This document shows positions 35,815 to 44,700 of a DNA stretch of 64,000 bases, piece by piece (within the stretch, counting starts at the first letter, position 1; every line of letters starts with the position of its first letter). Source of the DNA: Cytophagales bacterium (GTDB lineage Bacteria; Bacteroidota; Bacteroidia; Cytophagales; 172606-1). Made by a program: the position numbers and the translations under genes. Under the pieces are notes generated by a model. That model had not been told where the DNA came from, did no database searches, and saw only the letters and a program-made list of their open reading frames with translations. The stretch covers positions 401,854-465,853 of the forward strand of contig JAUJMU010000002.1 in the NCBI GenBank assembly GCA_030446715.1, given 5' to 3'.

Positions 35815-37216
35815 CAGCAATTCCCGGTTTGGCTTATTCAAGTTGGACTTGATACATATTGGCAACGTGCTGCCAGGCTTCTTTCATGGCAAGACAAGGC
35901 AGAAGTTTAAAGACGGCCCGGAGAGATTCCCACATCCTGGCTTTGGTTTTCAAGCTGGCAAGAATAGCCCGAAAGGTTTTACAAGCCCCTTGTTGAATCT
36001 GGTCGAGGGTAAAAGCCAGCAGCATCAGATACGCTGGCACGGTGGAGAGTTGGTCCTTGCCATGGCCGTAGTTATGCTCAAAGTGATAGCCCTGGTTCTT
36101 GAGCGTATTGAACGTCTCGTTCTCATCACCTACGGTGGCAATGTTCGCCTCCCGGCTCCATTGTCCAGCGGCTACGGCCGGCTTTAGCCAAAAGCAAGAC
36201 ATTGCCTTTGTGCAAAGTAAGGTCGGTAATCCAGGTAAATTCTGTGAGCAGATTGCCTTTGAAATCTACCTGTTGGTAGCGCAAGAAATTGACCCGTATC
36301 TGGGACTGACTGCTGCATAAAGGCAGGTTATTGTGCCATTCCAAGTGATGGGTGATGTTTTTCTCCTCAAAACGGTAGTGATTGGATTGCTCGCGGGAGT
36401 CTACCTGTTTGAAAAGAGCTTTATGGGAATCGGGCTTTACTCCAATCAGGTAGTGATACCGGGCCTCAGGAATCTGCTCGATATGAGCAGCATTGGCATA
36501 CAGGGCATCTTCTGCCAGCAGCGCTTTGAGCTTGGGATAGCGCTCTTTCAAATGCTTTACCAAGCGTTTGGCCGCGTTGCGTTCACAATCATTCTTCTCT
36601 TGTCCGTCCTGTCGAAGGATGGCTTCAGCGTCCAGGGGCAATACCTCTCGTTTATGAGGATGTACCATCACGGCTGCCAGCATTGAATGAGAATAAGTGA
36701 CTTGCCCGGATTTATGTTCTTTAGTAAGGCAGTGCTCACAATGCACCTTCTGAGAAGAAAAATGCTCTGCCCCATCAATGCTTACCACCACCATCTGCTT
36801 GAAGTAACGGTAAGAAGCAAAAACCCGCTCTTTTTCACCTTGCCCATCACTTTGCCAGACAGGTCTCTTACTTTAGCGGCCTGGACTTTGTCAAGTACTT
36901 CCCGCATCTGGGTGTCGGAACACAACTTACTGATCTTATAGACTTCCATCAGATTCTTATCCTCCTGCCGACTGCGCAGGCTGAAGTTGAGTAAAGACGG
37001 ACTCTTCAAGGAAAACATGGCAAAAGCCGCTGAAACAATGTCTCCCAATGAGGGACTACTGTTACTGCGCCGGTGATCCTCTAACTGACCAAAACCCTTG
37101 TGCAACTCCCCGTACATACTATCGAAACTTAGCTGATCTTCACTTGCCCTTTGTATCTTGCTCATCGGGCAAACTTACCCCTATTACCCCTTCCATTGCC
37201 AAACCGGGAATTGCTG
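35815..37216 (-). mobile_element. Insertion sequence with 19-bp terminal inverted repeats, decayed
   Basis: The ends 35815-35833 and 37198-37216 are exact inverted copies (CAGCAATTCCCGGTTTGGC and reverse). They enclose 1402 bp filled by one transposase on the minus strand, which is broken into three frames. TCCAA occurs 3 bp outside the left end and directly outside the right end, so a 5-bp target duplication with uneven ends is possible but not proven. The left end lies 29 bp from the MITE. Confidence 0.88.
35834..37165 (-). pseudogene. DDE transposase, broken by two frame changes
   Basis: Three frames together make one transposase: 37165-36782 (MSKIQRASEDQLSFDSM..., N-terminal helical part), about 36820-36126 (VVVSIDGAEHFSSQKVHCEHCL with the first Asp, SHSMLAAVMVHPHKREVLPL, QDGQEKNDCERNAAKR, LLAEDALYANAAHIEQI with the second Asp) and 36202-35834 (ENETFNTLKNQGYHFEHNYGHG, the region of the last Glu). 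The first change is at GAAAAAG near 36829, where a one-base loss or -1 slippage joins the frames. The second is caused by 34 extra bases (36122-36155) placed inside the expected WTMEN...ETFN segment. A functional enzyme is unlikely. Confidence 0.85.
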
Positions 37217-37320
37217 TCCAAGAACCCTATAAAATAGTAAACATATTGAAATACAGACAGTTATATCCTAAAAACAATTTATTGGGAATAAACTGAAAGC
37301 TGCCAATTAAGCAGATAATA

Positions 37321-37370
37321 TAAAAGCAGAAAGGCTCCTGTGAATACTCACAGGGGCCTTTCTGCTTTTA
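37321..37370 (-). terminator. Long terminator hairpin
   Basis: Arms 37322-37343 and 37348-37369 pair over 22 bp with one G-U pair, loop ATAC, with A/T runs on both sides so that it works in either direction. It lies downstream of the minus-strand gene at 37468. Confidence 0.8.
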
Positions 37371-37467
37371 TCACAGCTATGAAAACATAGTGCGTATCCG
37401 GAGAAAACCAGTCTGAGGTTGAGGACATAAATTGCCACAAAAGTGAATTCAGCCTGTATCTTATGGC

Positions 37468-37815
37468 TTAATGATCCGGTAGCCGTAAATATCGGTTGAT
37501 AATGCCCTTACCCCATTCGGCACGAATGATATTAATAATCGTGTACAGCAGGAAGCTTAGGGTGGGTAACCACCAGTGCTGCAGGGCAATGACGGACAGG
37601 TTGTCGTGTTCGAGCAAACGTGCTTCAGAATAAAACAATGGCCCGGTCAGGCACCAATAAACGGCGGCTGTCACGTAGGCAACCACAATACCGAAAAGTG
37701 CCCATAAGATTATTTTTGCTCTCCGGCTTTCTTTTACAGCTGTCATAAAGAAGATCGCCCAGAATAGCCCTCCGAATATAAGCCCAATCTTAAGCACGAA
37801 GAGTGAAAGATCCAT
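37468..37815 (-). CDS. Small membrane protein of unknown function
   Basis: 115 residues with three hydrophobic segments (about 5-25 LFVLKIGLIFGGLFWAIFF, 33-55 AKIILWALFGIVVAYVTAAVYW and 80-98 WWLPTLSFLLYTIINII). I do not recognise the family. It stands alone. A TAAATTTG box on the minus strand (37848-37855) could be its -7 element, without a good -33 partner. The 330 bp upstream (37816-38146) hold no convincing gene. Confidence 0.65.
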   Translation of the reverse strand: MDLSLFVLKIGLIFGGLFWAIFFMTAVKESRRAKIILWALFGIVVAYVTAAVYWCLTGPLFYSEARLLEHDNLSVIALQHWWLPTLSFLLYTIINIIRAEWGKGIINRYLRLPDH

Positions 37816-38020
37816 TGAAAAGTGAACGTTCTGTAATTTTGTCTACACAAATTTATAAAATACGATTACAAATTATATTTTTTTTGACAAAAGTCCAGTT
37901 CTCAGGAATGAACTATCGTTGCGACCCACTGGGCCCGCTGAAGACTTGCTACCAGCGTACCGGAAGAGCAGAACGCGGAATGGATTATGGCTCGTGCTGA
38001 AATGGTTTCCAAACGGACTA

Positions 38021-38056
38021 AAAAAGCCGGATTGGTAAGTTACCAACCCGGTTTGG
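38021..38056 (-). terminator. Terminator of the gene at 38147
   Basis: Arms 38023-38038 and 38040-38054 pair imperfectly; read on the minus strand the hairpin is followed by GGCTTTTTTAG. Confidence 0.55.
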
Positions 38057-38146
38057 GGCGAAGACCTGTCAGGCTGCGGCTAGATAAAGTTACCGATGAG
38101 GCAAACCATCCGGTGGAACACTGCTCGCTCAAAATCGCGCAGCTAC

Positions 38147-38623
38147 TTAATCACCGGCCCTGCTGATCTGGGACAACTGATGCAATGATTTCAGCCTCGT
38201 CAAGGCTGGGTTTTCCGAACTGATCCGGAAGACATCGTCGAATTCCCGCACCCGCAGGATGATTCCGGAGCCATTGCCCATGCTGCTGCTCCTGAAACCG
38301 GTTACGTGCCGCAGATTCAGGTAAGCGATGCAGGATGCATTGTTTTCTACCTGAACCCAATCATTGCTTTGCTCCAGATACTCCGGTAAAATGACTGCGC
38401 TTTTGTACCCCTGCTTTGCTTCGAACACCTTGGTTCGGATGCCGCCCTGACCGAACAGAAAAAACTCTATCTGGTTCCCCCCATTCTTGATCTGAACCAT
38501 GTCGACCCGGTTCAGGTTGCCAGACTGGCTTTCGTCCCGTGAACTGACCCATACATCTTTGGTCTGCCCGAAGACAGAAACAGCAGCCAGGAAAACGCAT
38601 AAAAAAAGTAGATTTCTGATCAT
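38147..38623 (-). CDS. Secreted protein of unknown function
   Basis: 158 residues with a clear signal peptide (MIRNLLFLCVFLAAVSVFG, cleavage near residue 19-20). The mature part is hydrophilic and beta-rich (VDMVQIKNGGNQIEFFLFG, IRTKVFEAKQGYKSAVILP, ASCIAYLNLRHVTGF, GIILRVREFDDVFRI). No lipobox, no catalytic motif. I do not recognise it. Probably periplasmic; transcribed alone. Confidence 0.7.
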   Translation of the reverse strand: MIRNLLFLCVFLAAVSVFGQTKDVWVSSRDESQSGNLNRVDMVQIKNGGNQIEFFLFGQGGIRTKVFEAKQGYKSAVILPEYLEQSNDWVQVENNASCIAYLNLRHVTGFRSSSMGNGSGIILRVREFDDVFRISSENPALTRLKSLHQLSQISRAGD

Positions 38624-38980
38624 AATAATAAGGTAGTTTAAAAAGAACAGTTCAAATCAAGTTTACAGCTGCAAATGGGCAGCAGTTGTCTTCTATTTTC
38701 CGGAGGATAAACAGACACTGTAAATACGTCTGACTTTATAATGGTAATCTTCCGATAAGGCTTACAGGTACAAGATCGGGTTGGAAAATGAGAGGATAAT
38801 GGTTATCTGATTGCTGACCAGGACATACCAGAGAACCTGTTGCTCCGGCAAGACGGCTATCCGGGCGATGTAAACCATAATTTTACACCAGATTGAAACC
38901 TGCCGGTAACAGTGGCCGTACATATACCCACAATGCAACAATAATAACTACGATAACAAGTGGTTTTTAAGGTTGTTTAA

Positions 38981-39037
38981 AGCATTACAATGCGTCGGAA
39001 AGGAGAAATCGTTCGAAGACCATTGTAATGCTTTTTT
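38981..39037 (+). terminator. Terminator-like hairpin with no assigned gene
   Basis: AGCATTACAATG (38981-38992) pairs perfectly with 39021-39032 across a 28-nt loop, followed by seven T. The U-tract is on the plus strand only, where no gene precedes it. Confidence 0.5.
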
Positions 39038-39130
39038 TGTGCCTTCTCCCAATCATTATTGCCCAAGCTTGCCATCCGGCTTTGAGGATTGTAAATTTTT
39101 TAAGCCCTCTTCAAGATCTTGAACCGTATA

Positions 39131-39172
39131 AAAACAAGAAGTCCTTACCAGATGGCAAGGACTTCTTGTTTG
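39131..39172 (-). terminator. Terminator of the susC-susD-lipoprotein unit 44367-39203
   Basis: Arms 39132-39146 and 39157-39171 pair perfectly; on the minus strand they are followed by a T-run. Confidence 0.75.
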
Positions 39173-39202
39173 ATAGCACCTTAAAACAGAACGGTTTAAC
39201 GC

Positions 39203-39631
39203 TTACTGGCCTACAGTCAGTGTCAATGTCCGGTTGCCCACCAAGTCGTTTGTAGTCACTGCTTCCACCTCCAGTACAATTCTGGTATTCCTGGGAGTAC
39301 CGACAGGAACTGTATAAGAAAACGTATCTACATAAGAGTTTTGAGTATTGAATTCACTGACCGCTTTTGATGTAATTGCTCTCTTCTGCGCGGTTCCGAG
39401 GGTCTCATTCAGCCGCAGTTCTTTCACTGCCACGTTAGGTGAATAATACCGGACGGAAAGATTGATTGTTTCACCAGCAGTTGGTGCCGTTCTGGAAGCA
39501 GTAAATACCGGAATTGTAGCCACCGGGCCGACAACATTGTATAGACCTTCCTTTTCTTCCAAACACCCGCTTATTCCAAAGGGGGTGACAGTTATGATGG
39601 CAAGCAGGAAATATCTTTTTATCAAATGCAT
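39203..39631 (-). CDS. Small lipoprotein of a SusCD unit
   Basis: 142 residues from the ATG at 39631 (or 145 from 39640). Lipoprotein signal with Cys23 (FGISGC), then LEEKEGLYNVVGPVATIPVF and a single immunoglobulin-like domain (TAPTAGETINLSVRYYSPNVAVKELRL ... DTFSYTVPVGTPRNTRIVLEVEAVTTN). It follows susD 39657 by 25 bp and ends the unit. A role in binding or surface assembly is only inferred from position. Confidence 0.78.
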   Translation of the reverse strand: MHLIKRYFLLAIITVTPFGISGCLEEKEGLYNVVGPVATIPVFTASRTAPTAGETINLSVRYYSPNVAVKELRLNETLGTAQKRAITSKAVSEFNTQNSYVDTFSYTVPVGTPRNTRIVLEVEAVTTNDLVGNRTLTLTVGQ

Positions 39632-39656
39632 GATTTTCAAGGTTAAAATTTAAAAT

Positions 39657-41156
39657 TTACCTGTCCCAGAATACCCGGTCAGTAATCGACTTGTTAGGCA
39701 CATTAGCAGCATTATTCACCAGTTCGGTCTGCGGATACAGAAATCTTCTGGGAAAAACTCCGCCGGTTTCGTTGTTGGGAGCAGGAGTCAACCGCGGAAT
39801 ACCACTCACATTGCCAGCTGCACCGGCAGGGATACTCCGTCGCCAGTCGGTCCAGGCTTCGGCCTCAAGGAACAGCGCAATGTATTTCTCAGTAAATAAT
39901 TTTTCCATACCATCAATCCGAATGGTTACGGCAGTTTCGCTGGCAAATTTGGCTTCATAAGCAGGATCTGTCGCCCCGGTTACCCGCATAATGGATGATT
40001 TTACAGCCGTATTGAACGCAGTGGCTGCGGCAGCAAAATTGCTTAACCGCAGATTAGCTTCGGCTTCAATGAACTTCACCTCAGTATAGGTGATGATATT
40101 GGTAGGAGCATCGGGCCGGTTCACGTAAGGTCCCAGCCGCGATGCATTAGCCGTTGCGGCAGTAGCTCCGTAAGGGGTGCCACGGTAATTACCGTCGGCA
40201 TCCTTCTGGGCTACGTTATTTACAATATTATCTGTAATGTAGTAAGGCAACCTCGGATCATCCACTCCGGGGGCCACACGGTTTTTCAGAAAATCAATGA
40301 ATGGCTGGGAAGTTGAAATATTGTTCAGGCCGAAAGTGCTTTGCAGGAAGCCGTACCACGGGCCAGCCTGATCATTGGTGGTGCCAAATACCACTCTTGC
40401 ATCGTCAGCGTTGCTGGTAAAGGTACCGGCTGCTATCTGCGCCAGTGCATCCTGAGCCGACTGAGCTGGATTTACCTTACTCAAATGGTTGTAATACCTT
40501 GCCTTTAGGGCACGGGCCATTCTGATCCAACGGGGTGCTGAGTTAGCTACCCATGCAGTTTCGCTGCTCTGAGGAAAGTACAGGTCATTGCGGCTGGGTG
40601 AAGTTGTACTGGTGGTCTGCAGATCGGCAATGCCCTCATCCAAAAGAATCTGAAGCTGTTCATAAAGCTGCTCTCCGCTGTCGAAGGTTGGTTGCGGGTA
40701 CCTGACCAGGTCAAACGCAGTGGAATAGGGAGCATCGCCCCAGAAATCAACCAAGTAGCCTAATGCCATGGCCATCTGAATTTTAGCTACTCCCCGGTAA
40801 TGCGTAGCGCCGATGTCAGTTGATTTCTGAATAACCGTGTTCAGGTCCTTCATGGAACCGGCGTAGAACTTTTCATTCCATGGCTCATCGTAAAAGCGGG
40901 GCAGATAATTGTAATTGGCGGTGTTCTGCCAGTTCAGCAATACGCCGGTGATCTGCTGCAGCAAAACACTGGTGGTCTGGGCTGTGTAATCACTGATTCC
41001 CCAGATCAGATTGGCCTGAGCCACCGGCAGGATAAATCCTACGGTAGCATCGGTGGCGGCGTCGGGGTTAACGTTGGCTTCCTGCAAGTCGCAGGAGCAC
41101 AAAAACAGCAACGTCAGAAAAAACGGCACCTTTATATGTCGGTTGAATAACTTCAT
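39657..41156 (-). CDS. SusD-like surface lipoprotein
   Basis: 499 residues from the ATG at 41156, which gives the lipoprotein signal MKLFNRHIKVPFFLTLL...CSC (Cys22); an upstream start at 41204 would overlap susC. Family segments: ANVNPDAATDATVGFILPVAQ, LVDFWGDAPYSTAF, APRWIRMARALKARYYNHL and the C-terminal EAWTDWRRSIP. It belongs to the SusD-like_2 group, like those at 4633 and 10687. It lies 34 bp after susC 41191-44367. Confidence 0.92.
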   Translation of the reverse strand: MKLFNRHIKVPFFLTLLFLCSCDLQEANVNPDAATDATVGFILPVAQANLIWGISDYTAQTTSVLLQQITGVLLNWQNTANYNYLPRFYDEPWNEKFYAGSMKDLNTVIQKSTDIGATHYRGVAKIQMAMALGYLVDFWGDAPYSTAFDLVRYPQPTFDSGEQLYEQLQILLDEGIADLQTTSTTSPSRNDLYFPQSSETAWVANSAPRWIRMARALKARYYNHLSKVNPAQSAQDALAQIAAGTFTSNADDARVVFGTTNDQAGPWYGFLQSTFGLNNISTSQPFIDFLKNRVAPGVDDPRLPYYITDNIVNNVAQKDADGNYRGTPYGATAATANASRLGPYVNRPDAPTNIITYTEVKFIEAEANLRLSNFAAAATAFNTAVKSSIMRVTGATDPAYEAKFASETAVTIRIDGMEKLFTEKYIALFLEAEAWTDWRRSIPAGAAGNVSGIPRLTPAPNNETGGVFPRRFLYPQTELVNNAANVPNKSITDRVFWDR

Positions 41157-41190
41157 TGGTAGTGGATAGTTGAATGAAAAAAAGTTGATC

Positions 41191-44100
41191 CTAGAAAGTA
41201 ACATTAAGGCTTACCCCGTAGCTCTTGGTGTTGGGTGTACCAAAGGCATCAATCCCAATTGAGTTGTTGGGCCCGTACAGGTTCGTTTCCGGATCAATGC
41301 CCGTATAGTTTGTTATCAGAATTAAATTCCGGCCATATACACCCAGGTCAAGACCGGTAAGCTTAATTCTGTTGATGAATGTTTTAGGAAAAGCGTAAGA
41401 AAGGGTCAGGTCTCTCAGTCTGATCCATGAGCCGTCTTCAATGAAACGTTCGGCAATGTTGCGGTTACCGGGAGTGCCTGAATAATACGCATCGTTTAAC
41501 AATACCGGAGTAGTATTTACCTGACCGTCTGATTCTATGATACCTTTGAAAATTACCAGGTGCCCGCGGTCTTCACTGTTTTTCGGAATGCCTTGGGCGT
41601 TCATCCAGTTGCCGGTTACATTGGCTACATCACCGCCTTTGCGGATATCCCACAGGAAGGACAAGGACAGTCCCTGGTAGCCGAAAGTATTGCGGATGCC
41701 CATCAGCCAGTCGGGCTGGGGATTGCCAATTCTCAGTTCACCGGTTGGATTGGTAGCGGAAGCAGGATTTTGCTGCGGAAAACCAGCATTACTCAGGAGT
41801 AACTGCCCCGCCTCATTACGTTTGAAAGCAGTTCCGTAAAACACCCCGAAAGGTTCGCCTTCCCGCAGCGTTGGTGCCAGGTTACCGTATCCACCCAGCC
41901 GGATCTCGTCCACCGGCAATTCTTTCACTATATTCCGGTTTCGGGTAAAATTAATCATGGCATCCCACCGGAACCTTGGGGTCTGCAGCGGCACTCCGGT
42001 CAGCACCAGTTCTATCCCTTTATTTTCGATCACTCCGGAATTGATGCGCTGATTGGTAAAGCCGGAGGAGCCGGGTATGCTCACGTTTACGATCTGGTCT
42101 GCGTTCAGGGAACGGTACCAGGTAAAGTCGGCAGTCAGTCGGTTACGGAAGAAATTCAGGTCAGTACCGAATTCAATGGTCGTATTCTTTTCTGGCCGGA
42201 GCTGGTTGTTGCCCGCTACATTACTCAGTTCTACGCCACCCAATCCGGTTGCAGGCAATGGGAACCGAAGCACTCCACCGTATGCGCCCGATACACTGCC
42301 CCGGTTGTAGAAAGTTTCAGTAGCATAAATGGGGGCATCGCGTCCTACCTGAGCCCACGAACCTCTCACTTTTCCAAACGTGAAAATATCCTGATTGAGG
42401 CCCAGCAGTTCGGTGAAGGCAAAACCAAGGTTGGTAGATCCGTACAGGAACGAACTGTTTTCGGGAGGCAGCGTAGAAGACCATTCGTTCCGGGCATTCA
42501 GTTCAAGAAAAATCGTATTCCGCCAGTTGGCACTGAATCTGGAGAAAGCAGCCACAGTTTTTTTCCGGAATGTATTCTGAATCGGATTTATGTTCTCCGT
42601 CGCGTTGCTGATGTTGTACAGGCCAGGAATAAGCAGGTTGGTTCCGCTGATGTAGTTCCGCTGGTTGGATGAGTAAAAGTGGTTATGCCCCACCATCCAA
42701 CTCAGGTCAAATTCACCAAATTGCTTGTGGGCCGTTACAAAAAGATCTGAGTTGATGGTAAAATCAGTGTAAATATCCTCCAGCACCCGACCAAAACGTC
42801 CGTCGCCACCAGTGGTGCCCCTGGCCCATTGCTGTGTCCGGTTATCATTGGCGTAGTCAGATCCCAGGCGGTACATGATATCCAGCCATGACAATACCTG
42901 ATAATTTGCCTGCACGTAGCCGATCAACCGGTTTACGTTGTCGTTGAAGGGGTTGTTGTTAAGGGTCCAGTACGGATTATCGGGCGAACCAGCATCGGGG
43001 TTGTTAGGCAGATAGCGGAAACTCCGCTGGTGTCCGTTGGGCAGTACATAGCCTTCGGTATTATTGAAACTGCGCGGAGTACGGAATGTGCCCTGCACCA
43101 CGTCGGCAAAATTGTCGCCCCTGCCAAAGCGGGTACCGGCACTGTTGGTGTAACTCACCGAACCAGTCAGACGAATCTTTTCGGTAAGGGAAGACTCTGC
43201 GGTCAGTTTCACGGCTGTACGGCGGTAGGTGTTCTTCGGAATGATGCCGGTCTGGTTGAGATTGCCGACTGACAGGTAAAAACTGCCATTTTTGTTTCCG
43301 CTGGAAATGTTGATGTTGTTATCAAGCGTAACTCCCGTCTGGAAGAACTCCCGCTGATTGTCTATGTTGGGCACGAAAGCATCGGAAACAGCATTTGGGT
43401 CGTTCATATCCACAATGTTGCCCCTGAAGTTCTTGGGGTTATTGGTAGCGCCGTCAAAACGCAGCGTCGAAACCGGCGGTCCGAAGTGGCTGAAGGTTTG
43501 GTCACCGAAAAGGCCGTTATCCCCCTGCGCATACACCTCCTGCTGGGGAAAATAATTGATGATCCGGTCGAAAGAAGTATTGGAAGACACGTTCACTCTG
43601 GTATTTCTTCCCTCCGAGCGACTGCCCTTCTTGGTCGTAATGACCACTACACCACTCCCCGCCTGAATCCCGTACAGGGCCGTTGCAGCCGGGCCTTTGA
43701 GCACACTAATGGATTCAATGTCATTCGGATTGATGTCTATTGCCCGGTTGGGTACATCAACTCCGGCAGTACGGTCAGTAGAAGTTCTGAAGCTATTGTT
43801 GATTGGAATACCATCCACCACAAATAATGGCTGGTTGTTGCCACTGATGGACGAATTACCCCTGATGGTAATGGATGAGCCGGCCCCCGCAGCGCCCCCC
43901 TGGCGTACTACCTGTACACCGGCTACCTTGGCGTTGATTGCATCTACAATGTTGGGCTCACGGGCTTTCACTATCTCGTCACTTTTAATCTCCTGAACCG
44001 CATAGGCCAAAGCTCTCTTCTCCTGCGCAATCCCAAAGGCAGTTACTACCACCTCATCCAGCGACTTTACATCTTCCTGCAGGGTCACGTTTATAGTTGA

Positions 44101-44367
44101 CGAGTTTCCCACCGCTACTTCCTGCGTCAGGAACCCGATAAAACTGAATACCAGCGTGTTACCGGGCGAAGCCTGAATGGAGTAATTTCCGTTTGCATCC
44201 GAAATGGCTCCCGTATTGGTACCTTTCACCAGCACATTCACGCCAGGCAAAGGTCCTGAAGCGGAAGTAACCCGGCCAGAAACCGGCTGGGCATTTACAA
44301 ACCCCACGCAGGCGATTACCGCCGTCAGCGTGAGGATGCATCTTTGTAGGGCTTGCATCATAAGCAT
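41191..44367 (-). CDS. SusC/RagA TonB-dependent outer-membrane transporter
   Basis: 1058 residues; MLMMQ at the start leaves the choice between ATGs at 44367, 44361 and 44358 open. Signal peptide ending FVNAQ, beta-sandwich (GVNVLVKGTNTGAISDANG, VFSFIGFL), plug (VVVTAFGIAQ, ITIRGNSSISG, LFVVDGIPINN, VLKGPAATALYGIQAGSGVVVITTKKG), barrel ending SLNVTF. First gene of a three-gene unit with 39657 and 39203, ended by the hairpin at 39131. Substrate unknown. Confidence 0.94.
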   Translation of the reverse strand: MLMMQALQRCILTLTAVIACVGFVNAQPVSGRVTSASGPLPGVNVLVKGTNTGAISDANGNYSIQASPGNTLVFSFIGFLTQEVAVGNSSTINVTLQEDVKSLDEVVVTAFGIAQEKRALAYAVQEIKSDEIVKAREPNIVDAINAKVAGVQVVRQGGAAGAGSSITIRGNSSISGNNQPLFVVDGIPINNSFRTSTDRTAGVDVPNRAIDINPNDIESISVLKGPAATALYGIQAGSGVVVITTKKGSRSEGRNTRVNVSSNTSFDRIINYFPQQEVYAQGDNGLFGDQTFSHFGPPVSTLRFDGATNNPKNFRGNIVDMNDPNAVSDAFVPNIDNQREFFQTGVTLDNNINISSGNKNGSFYLSVGNLNQTGIIPKNTYRRTAVKLTAESSLTEKIRLTGSVSYTNSAGTRFGRGDNFADVVQGTFRTPRSFNNTEGYVLPNGHQRSFRYLPNNPDAGSPDNPYWTLNNNPFNDNVNRLIGYVQANYQVLSWLDIMYRLGSDYANDNRTQQWARGTTGGDGRFGRVLEDIYTDFTINSDLFVTAHKQFGEFDLSWMVGHNHFYSSNQRNYISGTNLLIPGLYNISNATENINPIQNTFRKKTVAAFSRFSANWRNTIFLELNARNEWSSTLPPENSSFLYGSTNLGFAFTELLGLNQDIFTFGKVRGSWAQVGRDAPIYATETFYNRGSVSGAYGGVLRFPLPATGLGGVELSNVAGNNQLRPEKNTTIEFGTDLNFFRNRLTADFTWYRSLNADQIVNVSIPGSSGFTNQRINSGVIENKGIELVLTGVPLQTPRFRWDAMINFTRNRNIVKELPVDEIRLGGYGNLAPTLREGEPFGVFYGTAFKRNEAGQLLLSNAGFPQQNPASATNPTGELRIGNPQPDWLMGIRNTFGYQGLSLSFLWDIRKGGDVANVTGNWMNAQGIPKNSEDRGHLVIFKGIIESDGQVNTTPVLLNDAYYSGTPGNRNIAERFIEDGSWIRLRDLTLSYAFPKTFINRIKLTGLDLGVYGRNLILITNYTGIDPETNLYGPNNSIGIDAFGTPNTKSYGVSLNVTF

Positions 44368-44700
44368 TCTGTTATAATTGGTTGTAGGGCAAAATACTCA
44401 GCAGAATTGGTTTTTGGAATGAATTATGGTTATAATATTTGATTTGATATAATCAATGTCCATTAAGCATTCCTCCAGCCTGTTTCACTTAGAATAAAAT
44501 TTTGAAATGCCATGCTTTTGCCGTTTTAAATACTGTTTCCTGTTTTCATTTACCTGACCGGTACATTCAAAGCAGGTGTAGCCTTGCCCGGGCAGGGTAG
44601 TCATCCGGTGAATGGAGATTGAGATTGTAACTTCTGACCCCGTCTGCCGTTCTTTTCGTTCTCCCCTTCCAGATTTCACGTCATTCTTCTCAATCAGCCC
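44368..44700. other. Divergent intergenic region, no gene seen
   Basis: 333 bp between susC and the Ldh2-family gene. AT-rich near 44420-44460. No promoter pair of good quality was found for either gene. Confidence 0.4.

Larger units (their letters stand above)
38624..39202. other. Gene-free region between two minus-strand units
   Basis: I see no ORF with coding character here. It contains a plus-strand terminator (38981-39037) without a gene in front of it and the terminator of the SusCD unit at 39131-39172. Confidence 0.5.

Noticed and set aside
37803-38000. 65-codon plus-strand frame
   Set aside because: No family resemblance and no promoter pair with correct spacing (TAATTTTG at 37834-37841 has a TTG only 16 bp before it).
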